Counted from the stretch's first letter, positions 42,106 through 51,145 are shown. The stretch is DNA of 64,000 bases from Pedobacter cryophilus (GCF_005116455.1 NZ_SWBP01000001.1:806001-870000), one strand, 5' to 3'. Notes: a model not told the origin generated them from the letters alone. Translations and numbers: made by a program.

Positions 42106-42573
42106 TTAAGCCATTATCAATGGTTTATTTTTTACGTCTGCAATAGAAATGTCTTTTATTAATTCTTCTTCTAACTGGTTTATCCAATTTTTTAGATAAA
42201 CCATAACGTCAGTTTTTAAATTGTGTTTTAAATATTTTCTATCCTGAGGTAATAGTTTTAAAATTTCAGGATCAGAAAGTTTTTCTAAATGTGCTAAATC
42301 TTCTCTGCTAAAGCCAAAAGCAAGCATTTCGTCTATAATATGATCTATAGGTAAGCCACTGGTTGGGCAATAATCTATTAACTGCTCGTTCCAATCGCCA
42401 TGCCTTCTCATCGCTGATTTATGAATTTCTGCTTTGTCTAAATTGGTAATTACCTGTGCTAAATTACCACAATTACAACTTCCCATGTGTCCCCATTGGT
42501 AAGAAGCACTTTTATCTAGGTTATCTACGGTTTTACGTAAAGCCTGTATTACTGAAATTGAAGCTTTTGCCAT
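42106..42573 (-). CDS. Conserved protein of unknown function with Cys/His motifs
   Basis: A 155-residue soluble protein that I do not recognise as a named family. MAKASISVIQALRKTV is followed by GHMGSCNCGNLAQVI, HKSAMRRHGDWNEQ and CPTSGLPIDHIID, which place several Cys and His residues in conserved-looking contexts that could bind metal. The rest is helical, and residues ~100-145 (KLLPQDRKYLKHNLKTDVMV) are Leu/Lys-rich. It stands alone between the sigma-factor pair and DUF2911. Base and codon use match the neighbours. Confidence 0.6.
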   Translation of the reverse strand: MAKASISVIQALRKTVDNLDKSASYQWGHMGSCNCGNLAQVITNLDKAEIHKSAMRRHGDWNEQLIDYCPTSGLPIDHIIDEMLAFGFSREDLAHLEKLSDPEILKLLPQDRKYLKHNLKTDVMVYLKNWINQLEEELIKDISIADVKNKPLIMA

Positions 42574-42673
42574 GTTTTATTAACAGTAAGATTTTTAAAA
42601 AGTTTAGCACTAAAATAAAAAAAATCCTAGCTCAAATTAATGGAGTAGGATTTTTAAAATTGTTTTGAAAGGT

Positions 42674-43174
42674 TTAAACCAGTCTTTTTCTCAAATATTT
42701 ATCCAAAATCATTAGTCCCGCAACAATATCAAACATAAAAAAGGAATACATTAAGCCTGTTTTAATGCCAGATGAAAGCACAAATTTGCTGCCTATTTGA
42801 TTATAATTAACAGTTAAGTTTTCTGGCAAAGCTATAGCGGCCGACCAATTAATTTCTTTCAATAAAACAATCAAGCAAGCTAAAAGCATAAAGCCAAACA
42901 AGGCCGAAATACCATAGATAATTCTTTTATCAATTAAAGATTTTGCGGTTAATGGCTGGCTTTGCAGGGCAATTTTATCCATTACTTTATTGGTAAAAGC
43001 CATAGAAGGCTCATCCAATTCTAATTGGGTTAAGCTTTGCTGTAGAGCTATTAACTCCTCATATTTATCTCTGTAAACAGGATCATGTACTATTAATTGG
43101 GAAATGGTTTCTTGCTCTTCTAAAGAACAAAAGCCGTCTATATAATCCCAAATTCTATCTTCTATAGGGTTCAT
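42674..43174 (-). CDS. Membrane-bound anti-sigma-like partner of the ECF sigma factor
   Basis: A 166-residue protein with an acidic N-terminal cytoplasmic part (WDYIDGFCSLEEQETISQLI, HDPVYRDKYEELIALQQSLTQ) resembling the anti-sigma helical region. A membrane span lies at ~85-107 (YGISALFGFMLLACLIVLL) and a second at ~138-155. There is no HxxxCxxC zinc motif. It overlaps the sigma gene by 4 bases (ATGA), so it is translationally coupled to it, as anti-sigma factors usually are. The role is inferred mainly from this context. Confidence 0.65.
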   Translation of the reverse strand: MNPIEDRIWDYIDGFCSLEEQETISQLIVHDPVYRDKYEELIALQQSLTQLELDEPSMAFTNKVMDKIALQSQPLTAKSLIDKRIIYGISALFGFMLLACLIVLLKEINWSAAIALPENLTVNYNQIGSKFVLSSGIKTGLMYSFFMFDIVAGLMILDKYLRKRLV

Positions 43175-43752
43175 AATAATTCTTTTACTTCACCTTTTAA
43201 TAAACGTTCTAATTTTTCTTTTAACCTATGCCTTGCTCTATGTAATTTCACTTTTACAGTATTGGCTTCCATTCCCATTACAACAGCTATTTCTTCTAAA
43301 GATTGTTCGCCGTGATAAAACAAGTTGATAATAGTGGCATCATCTGGTAACAACATTTCAATGGCCTTGTTTACATAAAAAGTCCTTGATTTTTTCTCTG
43401 CCGAATAAACATCCGAGCCAGATGAATGACTTTCTAACTGTATCATTGTTTCTTCATCATCTATAGAGCTGGTATCTAACCTTTTCTTACGCAAATAAGT
43501 CATAGATGTATGATAAACAATGGTGTACAACCAAGTACTAAACTTTGCCGACCTTTGATAAGAACCTAAAGAACGATACGCTTTTACAAACACATCTTGC
43601 GAAATTTCCTCGGCGTTTTCACGGTTGCGAGTAAATCTTAATGCCAATGTAAATATATAACGCTGGTGTCTTTTTACCAAATCGGCATACGCCAACTGGT
43701 TTCCACCTAGTACCGCATCTATAATTTCTATATCAGAGCTTTTGTTATGCAT
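43171..43752 (-). CDS. ECF-type RNA polymerase sigma factor
   Basis: A 193-residue group 4 sigma factor. Region 2 (~20-88): YADLVKRHQRYIFTLALRFT, AEEISQDVFVKAYRSLGSYQ, FSTWLYTIVYHTSMTYLRKK. Region 4 (~135-185): LLPDDATIINLFYHGEQSLEE, IAVVMGMEANTVKVKLHRAR. A ~30-residue acidic linker (DDEETMIQLESHSSGSD) joins them. The downstream membrane protein is its likely antagonist. The target promoters are unknown; its own promoter lies in the 43753-44191 gap. Confidence 0.93.
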   Translation of the reverse strand: MHNKSSDIEIIDAVLGGNQLAYADLVKRHQRYIFTLALRFTRNRENAEEISQDVFVKAYRSLGSYQRSAKFSTWLYTIVYHTSMTYLRKKRLDTSSIDDEETMIQLESHSSGSDVYSAEKKSRTFYVNKAIEMLLPDDATIINLFYHGEQSLEEIAVVMGMEANTVKVKLHRARHRLKEKLERLLKGEVKELL

Positions 43753-44191
43753 TGTTACAGGCTATGACAAGCTAAATTGCTTTTGGGTTACACGCTAATT
43801 TAAATTTACCAATAATTTTTAATTTTTGGGCACTTCCTTATAGTTAGGGCTATAATGGGCTACACTTTTATAGTGCTGCGTTTACTTCGTAAAACCCTTA
43901 CCATCTTTAAATGCAAAGAGTGCTTTGTTTGAAATGTGAGGGATTTATTGCAATATTACTTTTGAATTTTAAAGAGTTTTCAAACGCTTTTTTGTGTAAA
44001 TTATTAGTCATGCAGGCTAATGAGATTATAGAGGACATCTTAGGAGTAAATTTATAATATTTTTAAAAACGATACGATATGATACGATATAATTCGATAA
44101 GTTTTTTGAATGATACGAAAAGGTACGATTTTAAACGATAGTAGAACGATAAATAGTTTTACCGTCTTGCTGAGAACTGGATTTCGAAGTG
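43753..44191. other. 439-bp intergenic region with repeated ACGAT words
   Basis: The left part (43843-43890) has blocks GTTAG, GGCTATAAT, hairpin CACT/AGTG, CTGC and GTTTAC, in the same order as the variable-hairpin family but shorter. It may be a degenerate fourth copy. The right part (44068-44152) holds the ACGAT cluster described separately. No ORF is credible. Confidence 0.4.
44070..44152. repeat. Cluster of GATACGATAT/ACGAT motifs
   Basis: GATACGATAT occurs twice in perfect tandem (44071-44090). TTCGATA, GATACGA, TACGATT, AACGATA and AACGATA follow within 65 bases. Non-coding; it lies 40 bases past the 3-prime end of the CrtO-like gene. Confidence 0.5.
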
Positions 44192-44740
44192 CTAAACAGC
44201 CTTTTCTCTTATTTCAATTAAACGAATAGCTTTTTTTAGCCTTGGTCTGTTGTAGCGTTGAAGAAATATGGGATAAAGATTGAGCAAAATATTTAAAACA
44301 AGAAGCCATACTGATTCTCCAAATCCAAATTTAAAGGCGACCATTATATTGAATATGATCACAATAAAAAAGATAATGAGATGCCCAAACTCAGATTGCT
44401 TAGTGGAATATTCTAAATGAATTAAGGCTTTTGAATTCTTTTCTACAGGATTTGCCTTTTTATTGAGTTTTTCCCAACCTACTAAAACCAATAACTTTCT
44501 AAAAACATTAATGCCTAGTGATTCGTAGATTTTCCCTTTATTTTCCCAACTCTTTTCATCATAATAAGTTGAATCAAATTTAGGTTTAAGCGTTTGAGTG
44601 TAAGCAAAAACACACATCATCAGTACAAAATTCAGCATCCATGCAAATAAAAATCCTTGTAAACCAAACTGGTTAACTAACCAATAAATTATAGCAACAG
44701 TAACGGAGATAATTAAACTAGTGATTAAGAATTTACGCAT
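44192..44740 (-). CDS. CrtO-like membrane protein (glycosyl-diaponeurosporenoate acyltransferase family)
   Basis: A 182-residue membrane protein with spans at ~5-22, 28-47, ~122-140 and ~143-160. WENKGKIYESLGINVFRKLL with a following Trp-Glu, a QSEFGHLIIFF segment and the closing NRPRLKKA resemble the small CrtO-type acyltransferases that esterify the sugar of a carotenoid in Staphylococcus. No other carotenoid gene is nearby, so the substrate here is open. The assignment rests on pattern memory and is moderate. Confidence 0.55.
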   Translation of the reverse strand: MRKFLITSLIISVTVAIIYWLVNQFGLQGFLFAWMLNFVLMMCVFAYTQTLKPKFDSTYYDEKSWENKGKIYESLGINVFRKLLVLVGWEKLNKKANPVEKNSKALIHLEYSTKQSEFGHLIIFFIVIIFNIMVAFKFGFGESVWLLVLNILLNLYPIFLQRYNRPRLKKAIRLIEIREKAV

Positions 44741-44891
44741 TCTGTAAAGGCTTTTTTGGGATAAGATTTAATAATTATCTGATTTTTCTCTGTTGCAAAT
44801 TTATATAAACTTGGTAATTATTATTTCTAATTGTTTTTCTATTGCAAAAGCGTATTTTAAATTCCAAGTGTAATACTCTGTTTTCATTTAA

Positions 44892-44929
44892 AGATAGGAG
44901 TGTTCCTTTTTTTAGGAACACTCCTATCT
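44892..44929. terminator. Perfect 16-bp hairpin with a T-only loop
   Basis: Arms GATAGGAGTGTTCCT (44893-44907) and AGGAACACTCCTATC (44914-44928) pair exactly, extended by an A-T pair outside, around TTTTTT. It lies 69 bases after the tricorn-like gene stop. No T-run follows on the minus strand, so it may act as an mRNA 3-prime stabiliser rather than a terminator. Confidence 0.6.
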
Positions 44930-44996
44930 AAATTAGCTTTTGACTTAAATAATAACGGCTTTACAATTACTGTGATACTTAATTTTAGTATTTAAC

Positions 44997-47900
44997 TTAT
45001 TGCCTTGACTTATTAGGCGCCGCTGGTGCTGGAGCTTTTTTAACTGGGTTCTTTTTTAATTCATCTAACACAATTTGTATTGCTTTTTCTAATTGCGGAT
45101 CCTTTCCGTTGATAACATCAGCCGGCCATTGTTCTACTTCAATATCTGGTGGAGTACCTACGTTCTCAATTCCAAATCCATTTTCATCAAAAAACGCAAG
45201 GTTTGGAGCTGTAACCACGCCGCCATCTAGTAACTCTGGATAACCTAATACACCAACTAATCCGCCCCAAGTGGTTTTACCTACAATAGTTCCCAATTTA
45301 GCCTGGCGAAAAAGATATGGAAGATAGTCGCCGCCAGACCCAGCGGTTTCGTCTATTAACATCACTTTTGGTCCCTGAATAGAAGCATTAGGTGCTTTTT
45401 GATCTTTACCATAGCGGTATCTCCAATAAGATTGTACTGGGCGTTTTAGTAAATCAATATAATAATCTGCTAGTTGGCCTCCGCCATTAAACCTTTCATC
45501 AATGATGATTCCAACTTTGTCTACCTGCGGAAAGAAATAACGCTTGAAATATTCATGTCCACCCGAGCCAGTATTAGGCACATAAACATAAGCTACTTGT
45601 CCGTTAGTGGCCTCGCTTACTTTTTTCATATTACCTTCTACCCAGTCTCTGTTGCGTAAAGCAACTTCGTTAGAAACAGGCACTACTTTTACAATTCGGG
45701 TATTGGTGCCATCTGCTGAGGACCCAACAGTAATGGTTACAATTTTTTCAGCCGTATTTTCAAAATAGCTGTAAAAGTTTTTATCGGCAGTAACATCGGC
45801 GCCATTAACTTTTAAAATATAATCGCCTACCTGCACATTTACACCAGGCTCTGTTAAGGGTGAGCGTAAATCTGGTGTCCAGTTCAGTCCGCCATAAATT
45901 TTCTTAATCTGGTAGCGGTTATTTTTAATTTCATAATCAGCACCAAGCAATCCACCGGGTACTAAATCTGGGTTTGAACGCCTGTCGCCACTTGCATCAA
46001 AGCGATGATGACCTACTGAAAGTTCTCTAAACATCCATTGCATTACACGGTATAAATCATTGGTGCTGGCTACGTCTGGCAATAATGCCCCATACTTTTT
46101 CTTCATCGCAGCCCAATCAACGCCATGCATTTTTGCATCATAAAAGAAATCTCTGTTTACCCGCCATGCTTCGTTAAAAATATTATTCCATTCTTGCTTT
46201 GGAGATATTTTTACCTGTATAGCACTGGTGTTAATCATCGCCTCGGGAGTTGGCTTTTGGCCAGTGGCAGCAACGCCCCATTTTCCTTTGGTAACAAACA
46301 ATGTTTTTTCGCCTTTTGCGGCAATGCTGTAACCATCAGCTGGCATAATCACTTCTTCTTTTCGCTTTTTAAAAGAATAAAGATGAAGATTTGTAGGCCC
46401 AGTATCATGAGGGGCAGCAGCTAAGTAAAAAAGTTCACCTTCTTTAACAACTGATAAAGAGCGGTAGCGCCCTTTTGCCAAAGGAAAAGGAATAATCCTG
46501 TTTTGGATACCATCCCAATCAATTTTTAATTTGGTACGGGCCGAGTCTGCTTTGTATGGTGCTTTGCTTGAAATGTCTGCAGTTACCTGCTCTGTTTCAT
46601 TCTCTTTCGCAAACGGTGAAATTACTTGCTTTTGAAGGGTTACCAAATAAATTGAATTGGTAACTTCCATATCATTGCTGGATTGATCAAACCAGTTTAA
46701 AACCGGACCAGCATCTGTACTGGCAAGCATATAAATATATTTTCCTGAAGGATCAAATGTAGGTTCTGTTACGTTTGATAAAGCATCTGTAAGGGCGTAT
46801 GACTTGTTTTCGGATACTGAGTAAACAAAGGCCCGCTGAAAATTTGTTTCTGCAATGGTGGTATAAGCAATATGATTGGCATCAGTAGACCAGCTTCCAA
46901 AAAGTTCTCTAAACGCACCTGGAATATAATGGGCATCCTCGGCAATTTTTGTTGTTTTACCGGAAGTAATATCTGATACATATAAACTTCGGCCATTATC
47001 TACAAAAGCTATTTTTTTACTATCGGGCGACCAATGGATATAGGCATAAAAACCAGAGCCATTTAGTTTAATAGCCTGAGCTTGGGAATTCCCATCTTGG
47101 TTTTTGATATGCAATTCATATTCACCAGATGCATCGCTGAAATAAGCAATTAATTTTCCATCAGGAGACCATGAAGGTTCTTTTTCATGTACACCTGGCG
47201 TATTGGTTAAATTAAAAACATCCCCTTTACCAGCCGGAATCGTGATGATATCGCCACGATAATCTAACACCACCCTTGCACCTGAAGGCGAAATATCTCC
47301 ACCACGTATGTATTGATCTCCCTTTACATATCTTTCTCGTTGATCTAACAAATCGGCAGCAATGCCAATTTTGATTTTTGTAGTATTGTTATTGGATGGA
47401 TTGTAAACCTGTAAGTATCCGGCCTGTGAAAAAATGATATCGTCAGAAGATCCTTCAAGGCTAGAAACAGGGAAGTCATTATTTTTTGTAAGCTGGCTTA
47501 CAGATTTAGCGGTGACATCATAACTATATAAATTAAACTCTCCATCCCGATCGCTTCGGAAATAAACCTTGTTGCCTTTCCAAACCGGTTTGGAATCATT
47601 ACTACCGGTTTTAGGTTTAGGTATTTCTGTAACGTTGTGCGATTTAGTATCATAAAGCCATATCCGGCTCATGGTGCCACCACGGTAATTTTTCCACTGC
47701 TCAAACCTATCAGGGATATTTGTATATGCAATGCTGTTACCATCAGGACTGTAGGATGCCCAAAATGCATTGGGAATTGGCAATTGCTGCTCCGCTCCAG
47801 TGGCTATATCTACTGTATATAATTGAAGGTAGCGATTGGTAAAACTGTTGCGTTGTGAGGCAAACAATATTTTTTTGCCATCGGGAGAAAAATCACGAAC

Positions 47901-48242
47901 TAGGTCGCTGCCAGGATGCCAAGTCAATCTTTTAGGAACGCCTCCAGCGGTAGGAACTACAAAAACATCGGTATTTCCATCATACTGGCCTGTGAAAGCA
48001 ATCATACTTCCATCAGGAGAAAACACCGGGTTTGATTCTGTTCCTTCACTTACGGTAATTCTTCTGGGGTAGGAACCATCTTTGTTTGCCACCCACAAAT
48101 CTTCGGCATAAATAAATGCAATGGCATTTTTACTGATAGTGGGTTGCCATAATAACCGGGTATCAACAGTGTTTTGAGCAAACATTACCGAACTTAAAAA
48201 GAGGGTAAATATTACCGTTAAAGAAGAGCGAAGTTGTATCAT
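44997..48242 (-). CDS. Tricorn-like exported protease (beta-propellers, PDZ, S41 core)
   Basis: A 1081-residue secreted protein. Signal peptide LTVIFTLFLSSVMFAQ; then WD40/TolB-like propeller repeats with the recurring SPDGKxIAF pattern (e.g. NPVFSPDGSMIAFTGQYDG, EPSWSPDGKLIAYFSDASGE, HWSPDSKKIAFVD). After a tricorn C1-type helical segment (AWRVNRDFFYDAKMHGVDW) comes a PDZ domain (TEPGVNVQVGDYILKVNG). The S41 catalytic domain has ERFNGGGQLADY and DETAGSGGDYLPYLF (catalytic Ser region), then VGKTTWGGLVG. It degrades peptides, presumably in the periplasm. The last residues are a Lys/Ala/Pro-rich tail (KKAPAPAAPNKSRQ). Confidence 0.92.
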   Translation of the reverse strand: MIQLRSSLTVIFTLFLSSVMFAQNTVDTRLLWQPTISKNAIAFIYAEDLWVANKDGSYPRRITVSEGTESNPVFSPDGSMIAFTGQYDGNTDVFVVPTAGGVPKRLTWHPGSDLVRDFSPDGKKILFASQRNSFTNRYLQLYTVDIATGAEQQLPIPNAFWASYSPDGNSIAYTNIPDRFEQWKNYRGGTMSRIWLYDTKSHNVTEIPKPKTGSNDSKPVWKGNKVYFRSDRDGEFNLYSYDVTAKSVSQLTKNNDFPVSSLEGSSDDIIFSQAGYLQVYNPSNNNTTKIKIGIAADLLDQRERYVKGDQYIRGGDISPSGARVVLDYRGDIITIPAGKGDVFNLTNTPGVHEKEPSWSPDGKLIAYFSDASGEYELHIKNQDGNSQAQAIKLNGSGFYAYIHWSPDSKKIAFVDNGRSLYVSDITSGKTTKIAEDAHYIPGAFRELFGSWSTDANHIAYTTIAETNFQRAFVYSVSENKSYALTDALSNVTEPTFDPSGKYIYMLASTDAGPVLNWFDQSSNDMEVTNSIYLVTLQKQVISPFAKENETEQVTADISSKAPYKADSARTKLKIDWDGIQNRIIPFPLAKGRYRSLSVVKEGELFYLAAAPHDTGPTNLHLYSFKKRKEEVIMPADGYSIAAKGEKTLFVTKGKWGVAATGQKPTPEAMINTSAIQVKISPKQEWNNIFNEAWRVNRDFFYDAKMHGVDWAAMKKKYGALLPDVASTNDLYRVMQWMFRELSVGHHRFDASGDRRSNPDLVPGGLLGADYEIKNNRYQIKKIYGGLNWTPDLRSPLTEPGVNVQVGDYILKVNGADVTADKNFYSYFENTAEKIVTITVGSSADGTNTRIVKVVPVSNEVALRNRDWVEGNMKKVSEATNGQVAYVYVPNTGSGGHEYFKRYFFPQVDKVGIIIDERFNGGGQLADYYIDLLKRPVQSYWRYRYGKDQKAPNASIQGPKVMLIDETAGSGGDYLPYLFRQAKLGTIVGKTTWGGLVGVLGYPELLDGGVVTAPNLAFFDENGFGIENVGTPPDIEVEQWPADVINGKDPQLEKAIQIVLDELKKNPVKKAPAPAAPNKSRQ

Positions 48243-48606
48243 AATTAAAGAATTAGGTTAAAAGATTATTTGCTGATTATTAGTGTTTTAAAAAGAAACA
48301 CTAATTGATAAATATACACTTTTGTGATGAAGAGCTAATGCAGTATGTATAATTTTTTATATTTAAATTAAGTTTATTGCACCAGCCTAAATTAGCTAAA
48401 CCCGGTAGTAGCGTATACCGGCCTAAGCGACTAAGGCCTTGTGTAGTATAAGCGTATAACGGGACTGGCGGATTATAGCAGCAATGGAATTGCTTTTCAG
48501 AAAAAAATATTTAATAAAGGTGTAACCTGATTAAAAAAGGAGTGGTCATAGTATTCGAATCACTTGAGGTGATAAAAAAAGGTTAAACAATTTAAAATAA
48601 AATAAA
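48243..48606. other. 364-bp divergent intergenic region with two adjacent hairpins
   Basis: It separates the tricorn-like gene from the DUF6249 gene. 48401-48485 is richer in GC than its surroundings and contains CCGGTA/TACCGG and GGCCT/AGGCC hairpins side by side, plus AGCGTATAC and AGCGTATAAC as near-direct repeats. No ORF. It may be a third kind of dispersed element. Confidence 0.45.
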
Positions 48607-48972
48607 ATGGATAAGAATGTAGTAGTATTTATTGTGCCAATAGTAATGTTTATTTGCACTGCAGCAGTCATTTTTGGGTTAAGATACATGTCTAATAAAG
48701 AAAGAATGGCCATGATAGAAAAAGGCATGGAAATAGGGAGTAGCAAGGCGCCGTCTCAGCCGTATAAAAATTTAAAATGGGGCTTATTATTAATTGGAGC
48801 TGGTTTAGGTTTGTTTTTGGCTTTTGTATTAGATAATTCGGTTTTTAACAACGCCGACCAATGGGGGAATAAAGAAAATGAACCTATTTACTTTTCTTTA
48901 ATTGCAATTTTTGGAGGATTGGGTTTGTTTGTTTCTTATTTAATAGAGAAGAAGGAAGCGTTAACTAAATAA
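48607..48972 (+). CDS. DUF6249-type small membrane protein
   Basis: A 121-residue membrane protein with spans at ~5-25 (VVFIVPIVMFICTAAVIFGL), ~58-77 and ~95-113. RYMSNKERMAMIEKGMEI is the family's conserved cytoplasmic loop, and GLLLIGAGLGLFLAFVL the second span. The loop pattern recurs in proteins encoded beside sigma factors and anti-sigma genes in other Bacteroidota (recollection), but none is adjacent here. Function unknown. Confidence 0.75.
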   Translation: MDKNVVVFIVPIVMFICTAAVIFGLRYMSNKERMAMIEKGMEIGSSKAPSQPYKNLKWGLLLIGAGLGLFLAFVLDNSVFNNADQWGNKENEPIYFSLIAIFGGLGLFVSYLIEKKEALTK

Positions 48973-48990
48973 GTTTTTAGATCTAAAAAT

Positions 48991-49024
48991 AACGCCAACA
49001 AGGTTTAAATCTTGTTGGCGTTTT
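48991..49024. terminator. Bidirectional terminator between convergent genes
   Basis: AACGCCAACAAG, a GTTTAAAT loop, CTTGTTGGCGTT then TTT. It serves the DUF6249 gene (+) and the thioesterase gene ending at 49025 (-); it overlaps the last bases before that stop codon. Confidence 0.88.
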
Positions 49025-49450
49025 CTATTTTACGGCTGGCACAACAGCAACTGTTAACCGACTTACGCAGGTTATTTTGCCAGCATCGTTATACAGTTTA
49101 ATGTCCCAAACATGGGTTTTACCACCAATGTGGATGGGAGTACAAATGCCGGTGACCAAGCCACTTTTTACCATCCTTAAATGGTTGGCGTTTATTTCTA
49201 AGCCTACGCCCATGTTTCTATCTGGGTTGAGTACTAAATTACTGGCTATACTTCCCAAAGTTTCGGCTAAAACTACGGAAGCGCCACCGTGTAAAATACC
49301 TACTGGTTGGTGTGTACGTTGGTCTACAGGCATGGTGCCTTTGATAAAATCATCCCCAATTTCGGTAATTTCTATTCCTAATAACGCACCAATATGATTT
49401 TTTGGTCGGTTGTTGATTTCTTCAACACTGGGTTGGGTAAACCAAATCAT
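49025..49450 (-). CDS. Hotdog-fold thioesterase (PaaI/YbdB-like)
   Basis: A 141-residue cytoplasmic acyl-CoA thioesterase. IGALLGIEITEIGDDFIKGTM and QPVGILHGGASVVLAETLGS (catalytic Asn/His-Gly-Gly loop with a following Glu) are the family signature, then NANHLRMVKSG and HVWDIKLYNDAGKITCVSRL. This class hydrolyses aryl- or hydroxyaryl-CoA esters. It overlaps the upstream DinB gene by 4 bases, giving a compact gene run 51.1-49.0 kb with DinB and the histidine kinase. Confidence 0.9.
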   Translation of the reverse strand: MIWFTQPSVEEINNRPKNHIGALLGIEITEIGDDFIKGTMPVDQRTHQPVGILHGGASVVLAETLGSIASNLVLNPDRNMGVGLEINANHLRMVKSGLVTGICTPIHIGGKTHVWDIKLYNDAGKITCVSRLTVAVVPAVK

Positions 49451-49962
49451 TTTTTTAAGTAAAATTCTTTTAGGATGTTGAAATGATGTTCTATATGGCC
49501 AACAATAATAAATAATAAGGCTCCTACAGAGACTACATTGCCGTTTGCGGTTCCTTTTTTCTTATAATCTTCTTCGGTTAAAGATTTAAAAAAGAATAAA
49601 TTGGCCTGACGAAGCATTACCAATTCGTCTACCAAATCACTATAGGTGTATTTGTCAATATCGGTGTTTGCTACTATTAAATCTTGATCGTATCCTGGTA
49701 AATCTGTTGTGTCATTTCTGGCAATGCGCATTGCTCGGTAAGTCATCACTCTTTCTGTATCAATTAAATGAGAGATCACTTGTTTAACTGTCCATTTTCC
49801 ATCGGCGTAAGCATAATCATATTTTGCTGGTGGAATATCGGCTAAAAAATCGTCAATGCTGTTTAACTGACTTTTTAGTTTTCTCATAATGGGTTGCCCC
49901 GAAGCTAGTTTTATGTAGTTTTCATAAAACGGTGCGTATTCATTACTAAGTGGTTGGTACAT
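49447..49962 (-). CDS. DinB-family four-helix protein
   Basis: A 171-residue DinB-like protein. ADGKWTVKQVISHLIDTERVMTYRA-type sequence (first metal His), YTYSDLVDELVMLRQANLFFF and FIIVGHIEHHFNILKEFYLKK (two further His) give the three-His metal triad of the fold. Members are thiol-dependent transferases or of unknown role. It overlaps the thioesterase by 4 and the histidine kinase by 17 bases, so all three are probably one transcript. Confidence 0.88.
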   Translation of the reverse strand: MYQPLSNEYAPFYENYIKLASGQPIMRKLKSQLNSIDDFLADIPPAKYDYAYADGKWTVKQVISHLIDTERVMTYRAMRIARNDTTDLPGYDQDLIVANTDIDKYTYSDLVDELVMLRQANLFFFKSLTEEDYKKKGTANGNVVSVGALLFIIVGHIEHHFNILKEFYLKK

Positions 49963-51145
49963 ATTTTAAGCTGCTTTTGATGATAATTCTAAACGTGGTT
50001 CCTTTTTCAAGTTCAGATTCTTTAACAAATATTTGTCCTCTGTGATAATTTTCTATTATTCTTTTAGTAAGTGATAAGCCTAAACCCCAACCTCTTTTTC
50101 TGGTGGTAAAACCGGGTTGGAAAATGGCATCAAACTTTGAACGAGGAATTCCTTTTCCTGTATCTGTAATATCTACAAATATCTGTTCTTTTACCAGATT
50201 TTCTACAATATTTACCGAAATTTTTCCACGCCCTTCTATGGCATTCACTGCGTTTTTTAAAATATTTTCTATCACCCAATCAAACAAAGGAATATTTAAT
50301 AAAGCTTCTTGGTTTTCATCACCGGTCACTACAAACTCAATTTTATCACTTACTCTTACTCTAAAATAATCTACATAATCTTTAATGGTTTCATAAACAG
50401 AGTGGCTGGTTAATATAGGTTTAGAACCAATTTTAGAAAATCTATCGGCCACTATTTCTAACCTTTTCACATCATTTTCCATCTGTAAAATTAGAGGGTC
50501 ATCTTCGGCATTAAATTTATCTTTTAAAAGTTCTACCCAAGCCATTAATGAAGAAATTGGAGTACCCAACTGATGGGCAGTTTCTTTGGCTAAACCTACC
50601 CAAACCTGGTTTTGCTCAGACCGCCTGGAGGAGTTAAATGTGGTATAAGCTATAATTAAGAAAATGGCAATTACAGAGAGTTGTATATATGGAAAAAACC
50701 TTAATTGGGTGAGTAAATAACTGTCTTTATAATACACATAACTGGTTTTTCCGTTAAGCTCTAAAGTAATAGCCTGATGTTGTGATTTCATACTTTTAAG
50801 CTCTCTTACAAAGTATTTTGGATCATATTTTTTATCAGTTTCTATTTTATCATAAGTGCGTGAGGTATCTAATGCTACGTAAGTGATAATAGAATCTTTC
50901 TCGTTGGTTACAATAGCGGGTACTACCAAACTATCTCTTACGGCGAATAAGTAATTCATCATTTCGTCATCATCGGTTTCAAACATTTTTTTGAAACTTT
51001 GCGACCAAAGTTCGGCCCGGGTTCTTTCAGATTTGGAGATTCTTTCCACTAAAAAATCGGTATACCATAGTGATGAGGCTGCAATGATGATTGCAAAAAA
51101 AAGAAGAAGATATTTCCAGCGTCGTTTGTTTTGATATGGATTCAT
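49946..51145 (-). CDS. Membrane sensor histidine kinase
   Basis: A 399-residue kinase: a membrane span at ~12-30, a periplasmic sensor of ~130 residues (SERTRAELWSQSFKKMFETD and beyond), a second span at ~152-170 and a dimerisation helix LAKETAHQLGTPISSLMAWV (phospho-acceptor His). The ATPase region has WVIENILKNAVNAI (N box), VDITDTGKGIPRSKFDAIFQ and RGWGLGLSLTKRIIENYHRG. No cognate regulator gene is adjacent, so it is an orphan kinase within the window. Confidence 0.9.
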   Translation of the reverse strand: MNPYQNKRRWKYLLLFFAIIIAASSLWYTDFLVERISKSERTRAELWSQSFKKMFETDDDEMMNYLFAVRDSLVVPAIVTNEKDSIITYVALDTSRTYDKIETDKKYDPKYFVRELKSMKSQHQAITLELNGKTSYVYYKDSYLLTQLRFFPYIQLSVIAIFLIIAYTTFNSSRRSEQNQVWVGLAKETAHQLGTPISSLMAWVELLKDKFNAEDDPLILQMENDVKRLEIVADRFSKIGSKPILTSHSVYETIKDYVDYFRVRVSDKIEFVVTGDENQEALLNIPLFDWVIENILKNAVNAIEGRGKISVNIVENLVKEQIFVDITDTGKGIPRSKFDAIFQPGFTTRKRGWGLGLSLTKRIIENYHRGQIFVKESELEKGTTFRIIIKSSLKYVPTT

